In this document: positions 57,057 through 63,902 of the stretch, piece by piece
Layout: each line of letters starts with the position of its first letter
How positions within the stretch are numbered: the stretch's first letter is position 1
DNA from: Clostridia bacterium
GTDB taxonomy: Bacteria; Bacillota; Clostridia; Christensenellales; CAG-1252
Length of the DNA: 63,902 nt
Reading direction: 5' to 3'
Assembly: GCA_017394805.1 (NCBI GenBank)
Contig: JAFPXC010000029.1
Location: 1 to 63,902 of the forward strand
Program-made: the position numbers and the translations under genes
The notes under the pieces: generated by a model
The model's database searches: none
The model's input: the letters and a program-made list of their open reading frames with translations, nothing else
What the model was told of the DNA's origin: nothing

Positions 57057-57069
57057 GGAGGATATGACT

Positions 57070-59280
57070 ATGAAGAAGTTGAATATCAAAAATCCTCGTA
57101 TGTTAGCGTTTTTAACCACCGGACTTGCTCTGTTGGTAGCCATCATCACGTCGTCTATCGCCTGGTTCACCGCCGCGGGTTCCGCTACCGTCTCCACCAA
57201 TGCCTTGACGCTCACCGCCAAGGATAGCGCGGCGATGTTGATAGAGGTGCCCGATCTTGCCGCCGAATACGAGCGGTATATGGGCGAAACGGGTACGGAG
57301 TACGACGGAGAGGACTCTCCTTATCTTGTGGAGTATACGCCCGTCATCATAGAGTATTCAGAGGACGAGAATTCGGCGGGTAAATACCTTACCTATTATT
57401 TCGACGCCGACACTTCATATATTCAGCGTGTTATTCAAGGCAGCGCGCCCATCACTTTCACCTCGGACGATTTGTGGGATAATTTCACGATGAATCTGGT
57501 GGAATTGTCTTTGCGCGTAGACGAGAACGAAGAGCCCGTTTTGGACGAAGAGGATAATGAGATATACGACCCCACCGGCGTGGAGTATTACGGCGAAAAC
57601 GGATACTTCCGCAAAGTTGGAGACGGCACTTTGCTGCAACTTACCCCCGGCAAGCACGTGTACTCCCTCAATATCTATTTCCAAGGGGACGTGGGGTATC
57701 ATTTGCTGCAAGCCACGCATGCGGACATCGACGACGAATATACGTTCGATTATTGCGACGAGTTGTTTATGTTCGCCACTTTCCACCTCAACGCCACCTT
57801 CAACATGGTGGATTTGCACAATTTGGTGTTGTCCGGATCGCATATATACGATGGTTCCTATAACACAATCGATTCTCATTCCATCGCTTTCGACGGTTCG
57901 GGTGGGACCAACGTTTCTATGAACTTCACGGGGTTCAGCTTGCAAAAAGCGGACGGAACGTACGAGATTCTCCGCGTGCCCGAACTGCTCGACGACGGCA
58001 ACGTGGATTACGCCTACTATTTTAAGGATTGGATCTCGTCCTATACCGATGATGAGGACGTTACGACCTATTATCACTATCGTGCCACCAAGGCCAACGG
58101 CACCCCCGACAGCGTGGTTACTTTGTCCATGCGTCCTTTGCGCGGCGCGACGGAGACGCTCTCTTCCTGTTGGGGCGAAAGTTACGTATTGTCGTTCGGC
58201 AACGTCGTGGACGCGGTCGACGAGTGTTACGTTCGTCCCCAAGGGGCGTACTATCCCAACGCGGGCTATTTGACCTACGTGCCCGGCACCAAGTCGCTGT
58301 CCGTCAACAACCCGCGCGGCGGACAGGTCAGCGCCTCCAACGCGGCGGGTACGTCGAGCGGTATATCCAATACGATTCCCGCGCCCGAGCGCGAGGGGTA
58401 TCGCTTCTTGGGGTGGAGTCTTACCGAGCCCGCCTCGGATTACGCGGCGGACGACGACGTCAGCGGTTTGACGTATGCCTTTACGTCGGGCAATAACTAT
58501 CGCTACGACTTTGGGGCGTCGGGCAACGGGCACGACCTCACCCTCTACGCGGTGTGGCAAGAGTTGGGCGTCAACGTCACCTTCGTGGTGGACGGCACTT
58601 GGGGTCATAACTACGCGACGGTCGTGGGCGACCATATCACCTACAAGGGCGTCAATTACGACTTCGATAACAACACCGTCACGCTGGAGTTGCCCAAACA
58701 TACCGATTTGCGCACCGTGCTTGCCTATGGCGAGGCTACGAAGGGTGTGGCCGATCCCATTGACTTGACGCTCCGTGCTTGGAATTACTACGATGCCGAT
58801 TCTCTGCAATACTTCGCGGTAGACGGCGACTTCGACCTCACCGAGGACGTTACCGTGTACGCTATGTGGAATCAACGCGCGGTTATTACGCTTACTTTGG
58901 ATATCAATATGTACAGCAGCGCCATTCTATACAACTACGGTACTTTCGAGATCGATTCGCCGAGGAACATCGAACATTATTCCATCAAGTTCGACGATGG
59001 CAATATCGAAGGCTACTCGGGTGAATTCAGCGACGAGAACAGACACAACGTCACGGTTACCATGCTCGAAGGGATGACAGTCGGTGACCTTAATATCAAC
59101 GTGCAGTGGCATAGACACGGTAGCGGACTCGGTACCAACGATTTCGAGGGTTGGTACGAAAACGCCAACAACGATATGACGACGACCTCTTGGTCAAGTA
59201 TCACCAACCCCAATGCTGTCAAGCACAATACGTCCACAGCGCTTACGGGTAATCTCACATTGTATGTACGCTTCAGGTAA
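57070..59280 (+). CDS. N-terminally anchored surface protein with InlB-type repeats, 736 aa
   Basis: No ortholog recognised. It begins with MKKLNIKNPR, a membrane segment at about residues 11-30 ending in SIAWFTAAGS (SIAWF at 29-33), then an acidic beta-rich body. Flg_new/InlB B-type repeats are visible near residues 400-500 and 600 (REGYRFLGWSLTE and VTVYAMWN). The SIAWF end resembles SipW/TasA-type signal peptides, so it may be a fibre or matrix subunit. ATG 57070 is 8 nt after AAGGAGG; ATG 57064 is too close and GTG 57046 too early. It starts 13 nt after the giant gene and shares its transcript. A terminator follows. Confidence 0.8.
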   Translation: MKKLNIKNPRMLAFLTTGLALLVAIITSSIAWFTAAGSATVSTNALTLTAKDSAAMLIEVPDLAAEYERYMGETGTEYDGEDSPYLVEYTPVIIEYSEDENSAGKYLTYYFDADTSYIQRVIQGSAPITFTSDDLWDNFTMNLVELSLRVDENEEPVLDEEDNEIYDPTGVEYYGENGYFRKVGDGTLLQLTPGKHVYSLNIYFQGDVGYHLLQATHADIDDEYTFDYCDELFMFATFHLNATFNMVDLHNLVLSGSHIYDGSYNTIDSHSIAFDGSGGTNVSMNFTGFSLQKADGTYEILRVPELLDDGNVDYAYYFKDWISSYTDDEDVTTYYHYRATKANGTPDSVVTLSMRPLRGATETLSSCWGESYVLSFGNVVDAVDECYVRPQGAYYPNAGYLTYVPGTKSLSVNNPRGGQVSASNAAGTSSGISNTIPAPEREGYRFLGWSLTEPASDYAADDDVSGLTYAFTSGNNYRYDFGASGNGHDLTLYAVWQELGVNVTFVVDGTWGHNYATVVGDHITYKGVNYDFDNNTVTLELPKHTDLRTVLAYGEATKGVADPIDLTLRAWNYYDADSLQYFAVDGDFDLTEDVTVYAMWNQRAVITLTLDINMYSSAILYNYGTFEIDSPRNIEHYSIKFDDGNIEGYSGEFSDENRHNVTVTMLEGMTVGDLNINVQWHRHGSGLGTNDFEGWYENANNDMTTTSWSSITNPNAVKHNTSTALTGNLTLYVRFR

Positions 59281-59317
59281 TGGTGCAGAAAATGTGAAAT
59301 GTAGATGATAATTGATT

Positions 59318-59344
59318 AAAAGTACATAATAATTATGTGCTTTT
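59318..59344 (+). terminator. Intrinsic terminator after the first surface-protein transcription unit
   Basis: AAAAGTACATAA (59318-59329) pairs with TTATGTGCTTTT (59333-59344) around a 3-nt loop, with one G-T pair; the T-run is the 3' arm end. It ends the giant gene and its 736-aa partner and separates them from the next promoter. Confidence 0.75.
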
Positions 59345-59355
59345 AGAGAAAAGAA

Positions 59356-59364
59356 TGGTATAAT
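59356..59364 (+). promoter_or_regulatory. Extended -10 promoter of the second surface-protein unit
   Basis: TGGTATAAT lies 6 nt before the ATG at 59371. No good -35 is present, and only GAGG, too close to the start, could serve as ribosome site. The message would be leaderless or nearly so, the same arrangement as at ispE. Confidence 0.6.
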
Positions 59365-59370
59365 GAGGCT

Positions 59371-60447
59371 ATGAAGACGGCGAAAATAACGCACTTTATC
59401 ATAATGGGTATGGTGACAGCGGCATTGATTGTCGCTGTCATAGCCTATTCTCTTGCCTGGTTCCAGGTGGACGTCGCCACGCCATACACCTTCAACATTC
59501 ATGCCAACGGCGTCTTGTACGTCTACGTGGACGCCGAGATTATGGACAACGACTCGCCCTTGGTGCCCGCCGTCGCCATTCCCGGCGCCATTCAGGAGGG
59601 CTTGCCCTACGACGTGCTCACCGTCTACAATGCAGGCGACGCCAATCCCAGTTATATCCAAAAGGTCGCCAGCGTCACCTCTGTCAAGGGCAAGTTCGGC
59701 GTCAATAACGAGGGCTATGCTTACGACAAAATCCCCCTCCCGCAGGACGAGGACGGCTATACGCTCTATCCTAAATTGAGTAGTAATGGCAGTATCATAT
59801 GGAATAATGATGCCGATCATAGTCAAGGTTGGCAACAAAGAAGGAAACCTATTGCGTGGTCGGATGGAGGCGCTGAAATAGAATGGAGTAAGGAACCTGA
59901 TTATGAGCCGATGTTGAATGAACACGATGCTATTCAGTGGAATGAAAGCACAATCGAATTGGTGCAAAACATAATAGAACAAGGCGATACGCCTGATTAT
60001 TCCCCATATTTAGGTGAAGCGTATTGGAATTGCAGAACGGTCGTTCGTGAAGGTTCTTCCGAATGTACCGTGCACTTGTCTATGCGCTTCAAAGCGTCGG
60101 ACGACAACACGATCAACGACTACTACGATCCCATTGATTTCTCCATTCGTCGACTGTACATTACCCGTACGGATGAGGAGATCGCCGAGGGCGTGGGCAT
60201 GGGTGCTATGTACGGCAACTCGGGCGTGCCTTTCGTGGAACAGTCCGCCGACAAGTCTACTTGTACCTATCTGATGTACGGTTCGGAAGAGTTCTATCTG
60301 CACGCAGAGGTGTACCTCACGCAACCCGACGAGTTGATGAATCCTATTTTGCGCGGTAAGCCCGTGTATATGGTCGTTGCCATATCCGTTGAGGTGACTC
60401 AATTTGGTGAAAATGGCGGAGAGGAGCCGGAGGGATCGGGAACATGA
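59371..60447 (+). CDS. N-terminally anchored surface protein, SLAWF type, 358 aa
   Basis: No family recognised beyond the export signal. Residues 9-26 are a membrane segment followed by SLAWF (27-31), as in SipW/TasA-like exported subunits. The rest is soluble and acidic with repeated beta-strand patterns and ends in EEPEGSGT. Residues about 132-225 (59765-60040) are AT-rich with AGA, AGG, ATA and TTA codons, unlike the flanks, so this part looks recombined or acquired. Its TGA overlaps the next ATG by 4 nt, so expression is coupled to the 230-aa gene. It may be a matrix or fibre subunit, which is inference. Confidence 0.75.
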   Translation: MKTAKITHFIIMGMVTAALIVAVIAYSLAWFQVDVATPYTFNIHANGVLYVYVDAEIMDNDSPLVPAVAIPGAIQEGLPYDVLTVYNAGDANPSYIQKVASVTSVKGKFGVNNEGYAYDKIPLPQDEDGYTLYPKLSSNGSIIWNNDADHSQGWQQRRKPIAWSDGGAEIEWSKEPDYEPMLNEHDAIQWNESTIELVQNIIEQGDTPDYSPYLGEAYWNCRTVVREGSSECTVHLSMRFKASDDNTINDYYDPIDFSIRRLYITRTDEEIAEGVGMGAMYGNSGVPFVEQSADKSTCTYLMYGSEEFYLHAEVYLTQPDELMNPILRGKPVYMVVAISVEVTQFGENGGEEPEGSGT

Positions 60448-61136
60448 AGAAGTTTTTGTTGATTTGGACGATAATACTCGTCGTTGCGGCGGTAGCGGTC
60501 ACGTTGACCACTACCTCTTTGGCTATTTGGCAGCGTAACGACCACGCCAATACCTATATCCGCACGCCCATTACGGACGAAAACCCCTCTTTGAAATATC
60601 AAATGTACGTGCCCGTGCTCTCCTCGGGCGAGAGTAGTTCCACTACCAGCAGCGCGTACACGCGTGCCGCGGGTAGTTTCTCCGTGTTGTCGGACGTCTA
60701 TTCTTACACGCTGTCCGACGCTTCCCAGGCAGAGGACGTCGTGGGCTTCTCTTTGGCCGGCTGGTACGGAGGCGTGGCGTTGGAATATATCGAGATTCCC
60801 GCCGAGGTCACGGTTACGGTCAACGGCACGGCTATGACCAAGCCCGTCGTGCGCGTTAAGCCCGAGACGGACTATGCCGATTACTCGTTCGGCGGCGTCA
60901 ATACCGCCATCACCGATATCATCATCGGCGGCAATGTCATCGAGGTCACCACGGGTGCGTTTTACGGTATGGAATATCTCCGCAACGTTACGTTGCTCGA
61001 AGGAGCCTCCCCCGTCTATTTGTACCCCTATTGCTTCGGTGGTTGCCCCAATTTGGTCGGCGTTGACAATCAGCGCACGAATCCCACGGGGTGGAGCACC
61101 TCTATGATTATGGCCGGCAGTTCCCCCATTCAATAG
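60444..61136 (+). CDS. N-terminally anchored protein with a BspA-type leucine-rich repeat, 230 aa
   Basis: The N-terminus is a membrane segment (about residues 4-24) followed by SLAIW (25-29), a variant of the SLAWF end seen in the two preceding small proteins. The second half has LRR_5-type strands: TDIIIGGNVIEVTTGAFYGM, LRNVTLLEG and FGGCPNLVGVD. BspA-type repeats commonly bind host or bacterial surface proteins. It overlaps the 358-aa gene by ATGA (60444-60447), so the two are coupled. No catalytic site is visible. It ends 1 nt before the next gene. Confidence 0.75.
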   Translation: MKKFLLIWTIILVVAAVAVTLTTTSLAIWQRNDHANTYIRTPITDENPSLKYQMYVPVLSSGESSSTTSSAYTRAAGSFSVLSDVYSYTLSDASQAEDVVGFSLAGWYGGVALEYIEIPAEVTVTVNGTAMTKPVVRVKPETDYADYSFGGVNTAITDIIIGGNVIEVTTGAFYGMEYLRNVTLLEGASPVYLYPYCFGGCPNLVGVDNQRTNPTGWSTSMIMAGSSPIQ

Positions 61137-61137
61137 T

Positions 61138-63666
61138 ATGACCACGAAAGAGTCTTCCGAGTCGACCACCGTTCGGTTCAATCAACGCAAGCGAACGATC
61201 CTTCTTATCGTTATCATCGTCGTCGCCGTCGCCGCTTTGGGCGTTGCCATCGGTCTGACGGCGTATTTCGTTGCGCGCAACAATCGCACCGTCACCATCA
61301 CGTTCAATACCACCGTCGCCGAGGTGGAGCCCATCACCGTCAAATGGGGTGAGGTGCCCGAATTGCCCGTATTGACGCAGGAAGGCTACGAGTTCTTCGG
61401 TTGGTACACCGAGGACGACGTTTTGGTCGACGAGGCCTTTTTTGCCGATTTCGATTATTTGACGGACCTTGTTCTGCATCCCGTATGGCGCGTCGTCGAC
61501 GCGGTTACGGTCACCTACGTATCCCGAGGGGGCACGAACGTTGAGCCGCTCTCCGTTCCGCGCGGTTATACCAAGAGCGTGGCGGGGCAGACCGAACGCG
61601 ACGGCTTCTATTTGTTGGGCTGGTGCTTCGACGAGCAATGCCTCAATATGTACTATCCCGAGGAGTACGTCGTCAATAGCGATATTACGCTCTACGCCAA
61701 GTGGTTACCGCGCAATCTCGGTGAGGACGTGGTCGGCACCATCAATTACAACACGATGGGCGGCGAGCAAGTCGACGCCGTCACTTTGTCGTTGGGACAA
61801 GCCGTTGCGCTCGCCGACGTGCATCGCGAGGGCTATGCTTTCGTCGGTTGGTACAGCGACAAGGACTACACCTATCCCGTAGACTCGGATATTTTGCTCA
61901 CGCAGTCTTGCGTGCTGTACGCCAAATGGGCGCCCAACGACGACGTCTTTACCATCGCGTTTTCCCTGCCCGTCGGCGCACCTTCCATGGAATCCGTGCG
62001 GTACCGTTACGACGCTTTGGTGCGCGAAAGCGATTTCCTCGCACCGTCGTGGGAAAGTCATCGCTTGGTCGGCTATTTCGCCGACGAGAGTTTTTCCGAA
62101 CGCGTCAAGTTTCCTTTGCACGTTCGCAGCGACCTTACTATTTACGTGGCGTACGAAAAGGAGGGCGACCTCGTCAACACGGTCACCTTTGCCTTGTACG
62201 ACGACGTCGTCACCGTGCAGACGTACGCTTTGGGCACCACTTTGGTCGATTGGACGCCTTCTCGCGAGGGCTACGTGTTTGACGGGTGGTATTCGGACGA
62301 AGCGCGTACGCACTCCATCGATTTGGACGTCACGCCCACGTCGGACGGTCTCATCGTCTATGCGGGGTGGATTGCCGAGAGCGATTTTGCCGACGACGCC
62401 ATTCTGTACGAGATATCCTCGGATGGTACCTATGTTTCGGTCGCCGGGTTAGTAGACCGCAGTATCGAGCGTGTGACGATACCCGATGAGTTCCGAAATC
62501 TACCCGTGCGTGAGATAAGCGAGCGTGCTTTTTACGGCTGTATGTTCACGAGCGCGGAGATCGGACAAAACGTGCAATCCATCGGCGCCAACGCGTTTTC
62601 GGACAATAACTTTTTGGCAGGTATAACGTTGCCCGCAGGCGTCACGTCGGTCGGGCAAGAGGCATTTGCACGATGCTCGCAGCTGGCGTCCGTCACCGTC
62701 GCGGGCATAGCGCAATTAGGAGACGGCGCGTTCCGCGAGTGTGCTCTTTTGCAGACCGTTTCGGCGCAATTCGTCAGTCGCGTGGGGTTAGACGCTTTCC
62801 GCGGTTGTACCTCTCTTTCGAGCGTTGACGTAACCTACGTCGGCGTCATAGAGAGCCGCGCTTTCCGCGATTGTACTTCCCTTTCGGACGTTCGTTTGGC
62901 CGGCGGCGTTTTGGCCGAGATCCCTTCCGATTGCTTCTCAGGTTGCACGACGTTGTCCATCGTCAATCTCCCGTCGTCCGTCAAAACCATCGGCTACAAT
63001 GCCTTTGCCGACACGTCCATCGTTGAGTTCGACACCAAAGGGTGCGAGCGCGTCAGAAGCGGCGCGTTCCGTGGGGTGAAGACGCTCGTGCGGTTCAAGA
63101 TAGGCGCGGCGCTTCAAGAGTTGGAAGTCGGTGCTTTGGCGGAGACGTTTGCCCTGCAAGCCTATGTCGTCGACGCCGCCAATACCGTTTACAGCGCCAT
63201 AGACGGTGCGCTCTACGACAAGGCGGGGACGACGCTGTACGCCGTTGGGGGCGGGGAAACGTGCACTATTAGCGCTTCGGTAGACGATATCTATCTTACC
63301 GCTTTCCTCTATGCCAAACAACTCAAAAACGTCGTGGTCGCCGCCGACAACGCCAAGTATAGTTCGGTGGACGGCGTGCTCTATACCAAAGACGAGAAGA
63401 CCTTGCTTTGCTATCCCGCGGGGCGCACGGCCAAAGCGTATCTCGTGCCCGACGGCACGCTCACCGTCAACAGCGCGGCGTTTGCCTATAACGATTACGT
63501 GGAAGAGATTACCTTGCCCGCCGAGCTGATGACCGTGTCGCAATGGGCGTTTTACGAGTTGCCCGAACTCAATACCATTCATTGTATGGGCGACGTGGTC
63601 ATTCCCGAAGGAGATATGGGCGCCGTGTACGCGTGCCCCAAGGCCGTGGTCACTCGCGAAGAATAG
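61138..63666 (+). CDS. Membrane-anchored protein with five InlB-type repeats and BspA-type leucine-rich repeats, 842 aa
   Basis: A short charged cytoplasmic tail (residues 1-18) and a membrane helix (about 19-45) are followed by five Flg_new/InlB B-repeats at about 50-430, each with GY-x-F-x-GWY and an ending such as LYAKW. LRR_5 (BspA-type) repeats cover about 435-840, with FYGC, FRGCTSLSSVD and FSGCTTLSIVNLP. It lacks LPXTG and any C-terminal anchor, so it should be displayed outward by its N-terminal helix. It starts 1 nt after the 230-aa gene and is last of that transcription unit. Such proteins are commonly adhesins; the ligand is unknown. Confidence 0.8.
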   Translation: MTTKESSESTTVRFNQRKRTILLIVIIVVAVAALGVAIGLTAYFVARNNRTVTITFNTTVAEVEPITVKWGEVPELPVLTQEGYEFFGWYTEDDVLVDEAFFADFDYLTDLVLHPVWRVVDAVTVTYVSRGGTNVEPLSVPRGYTKSVAGQTERDGFYLLGWCFDEQCLNMYYPEEYVVNSDITLYAKWLPRNLGEDVVGTINYNTMGGEQVDAVTLSLGQAVALADVHREGYAFVGWYSDKDYTYPVDSDILLTQSCVLYAKWAPNDDVFTIAFSLPVGAPSMESVRYRYDALVRESDFLAPSWESHRLVGYFADESFSERVKFPLHVRSDLTIYVAYEKEGDLVNTVTFALYDDVVTVQTYALGTTLVDWTPSREGYVFDGWYSDEARTHSIDLDVTPTSDGLIVYAGWIAESDFADDAILYEISSDGTYVSVAGLVDRSIERVTIPDEFRNLPVREISERAFYGCMFTSAEIGQNVQSIGANAFSDNNFLAGITLPAGVTSVGQEAFARCSQLASVTVAGIAQLGDGAFRECALLQTVSAQFVSRVGLDAFRGCTSLSSVDVTYVGVIESRAFRDCTSLSDVRLAGGVLAEIPSDCFSGCTTLSIVNLPSSVKTIGYNAFADTSIVEFDTKGCERVRSGAFRGVKTLVRFKIGAALQELEVGALAETFALQAYVVDAANTVYSAIDGALYDKAGTTLYAVGGGETCTISASVDDIYLTAFLYAKQLKNVVVAADNAKYSSVDGVLYTKDEKTLLCYPAGRTAKAYLVPDGTLTVNSAAFAYNDYVEEITLPAELMTVSQWAFYELPELNTIHCMGDVVIPEGDMGAVYACPKAVVTREE

Positions 63667-63719
63667 GCGCGACTCGACGAACCGCGCGAAGCGGCATAGA
63701 CCGTCGCAACGTTTCAAGA

Positions 63720-63762
63720 AAGGTAACAAAACCCCCGAACAAGGTAGCAAAAACCCCCGAAC
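63720..63762 (+). repeat. Two tandem 21/22-bp repeats before the IS-like end
   Basis: AAGGTAACAAAACCCCCGAAC and a copy with one substitution and one extra A lie head to tail. A partial third GAACCCC occurs at the start of the following insertion element. It is too short for a CRISPR array. It may be a duplicated insertion junction. Confidence 0.5.
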
Positions 63763-63769
63763 ATTGAAG

Positions 63770-63902
63770 TGAACCCCATTTGGGACACTCAATAAAAAAA
63801 CGGACAAAGAATACTTCCTATGGTACAATAGCCGTAGGAGGTATTTTTATATGGCAAGAAAAGGACAAAAGTTTAACAAGTATACTGTTGAGTTTCGGCA
63901 GC
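63770..63902 (+). mobile_element. Left end of an IS3-like insertion element (partial)
   Basis: TGAACCCCATTTGGGACACT resembles the left terminal repeat of IS3/IS150-group elements. Inside are a promoter (TACAAT at 63824-63829, preceded by TGG) and a TAGGAGG ribosome site leading to a short reading frame at 63851. The right end is outside the window, so the element is incomplete here and its family assignment is tentative. Confidence 0.5.
63851..63902 (+). CDS. Start of an IS3-family OrfA-type transposase (partial)
   Basis: Only 17 codons are in the window: MARKGQKFNKYTVEFRQ. This matches the opening of helix-turn-helix OrfA proteins of the IS3 group (RKGQKFxxYT.EFK). It has a strong TAGGAGG ribosome site 9 nt upstream and a promoter of the extended -10 type. 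The assignment rests on this short start and the flanking terminal-repeat-like sequence. Confidence 0.5.
   Translation, partial: MARKGQKFNKYTVEFRQ

Noticed and set aside
19488..57056. Giant modular enzyme (non-ribosomal peptide or polyketide synthase)
   Set aside because: There are no adenylation, ketosynthase, carrier or condensation motifs; the protein has an export signal and beta-repeat sequence.
57046..57069. GTG at 57046 or ATG at 57064 as start of the 736-aa protein
   Set aside because: The GTG overlaps the end of the giant gene and precedes the ribosome site; the ATG at 57064 is only 2 nt from AAGGAGG. The ATG at 57070 has correct spacing.
63720..63762. Possible CRISPR array
   Set aside because: Only two adjacent repeats with no spacer between them and no cas genes.

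Overview
The window reads as chromosome from an uncultured-type, GC-rich, spore-forming Clostridia-like Firmicute, perhaps a gut lineage. The support is a sporulation and germination trio (spoIIR, sleB, ypeB), glutamine synthetase of class III, the MEP-pathway kinase ispE, and an anaerobic-type indolepyruvate:ferredoxin oxidoreductase. Promoters are SigA-like and often carry an extended -10 (TGnTATAAT). Species cannot be named from the sequence alone.

Layout. 1-1040: the end of an unknown + gene and two unknown - genes. 1261-4912: iorA-iorB-asnS, one + transcription unit. 5194-7436: copper chaperone copZ and copper ATPase copA, overlapping by 4 nt. 7554-9344: adenine deaminase. 9426-15454: a tight - operon read as ispE, a glycerophosphodiesterase, a RelA/SpoT-type (p)ppGpp enzyme and glnN, separated by 4, 4 and 15 nt. 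15550-18184: spoIIR, sleB, ypeB on +. 18361-19050: a Lys-type signal peptidase I on -, divergent from the surface locus.

19488-63666 is a surface-protein locus that fills more than two thirds of the window. Its core is a single uninterrupted 37.6-kb gene for a 12,522-residue exported protein. This protein is built from long arrays of MBG/YDG-type Ig-like repeats, interrupted by about eight chitin-binding-like (CBM5/12) and four starch-binding-like (CBM26) modules. It ends in a zinc-ribbon, a long alpha-helical segment and a GLUG-like tail. Four smaller genes follow, each with one N-terminal membrane segment. Three of these end that segment in S-[IL]-A-(W/I)-(F/W), reminiscent of SipW/TasA-type exported subunits. 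Two carry InlB-type repeats and two carry BspA-type leucine-rich repeats. A hairpin terminator followed by a new promoter splits the locus into two transcription units. None of the five proteins has an LPXTG motif or a C-terminal anchor.

My main candidate for a previously undescribed system is this giant glycan-binding adhesin or matrix protein with its accessory cassette and neighbouring signal peptidase. The domain calls come from reading motifs by eye, and the shared function is inference. The right edge runs into the start of an IS3-like insertion element.
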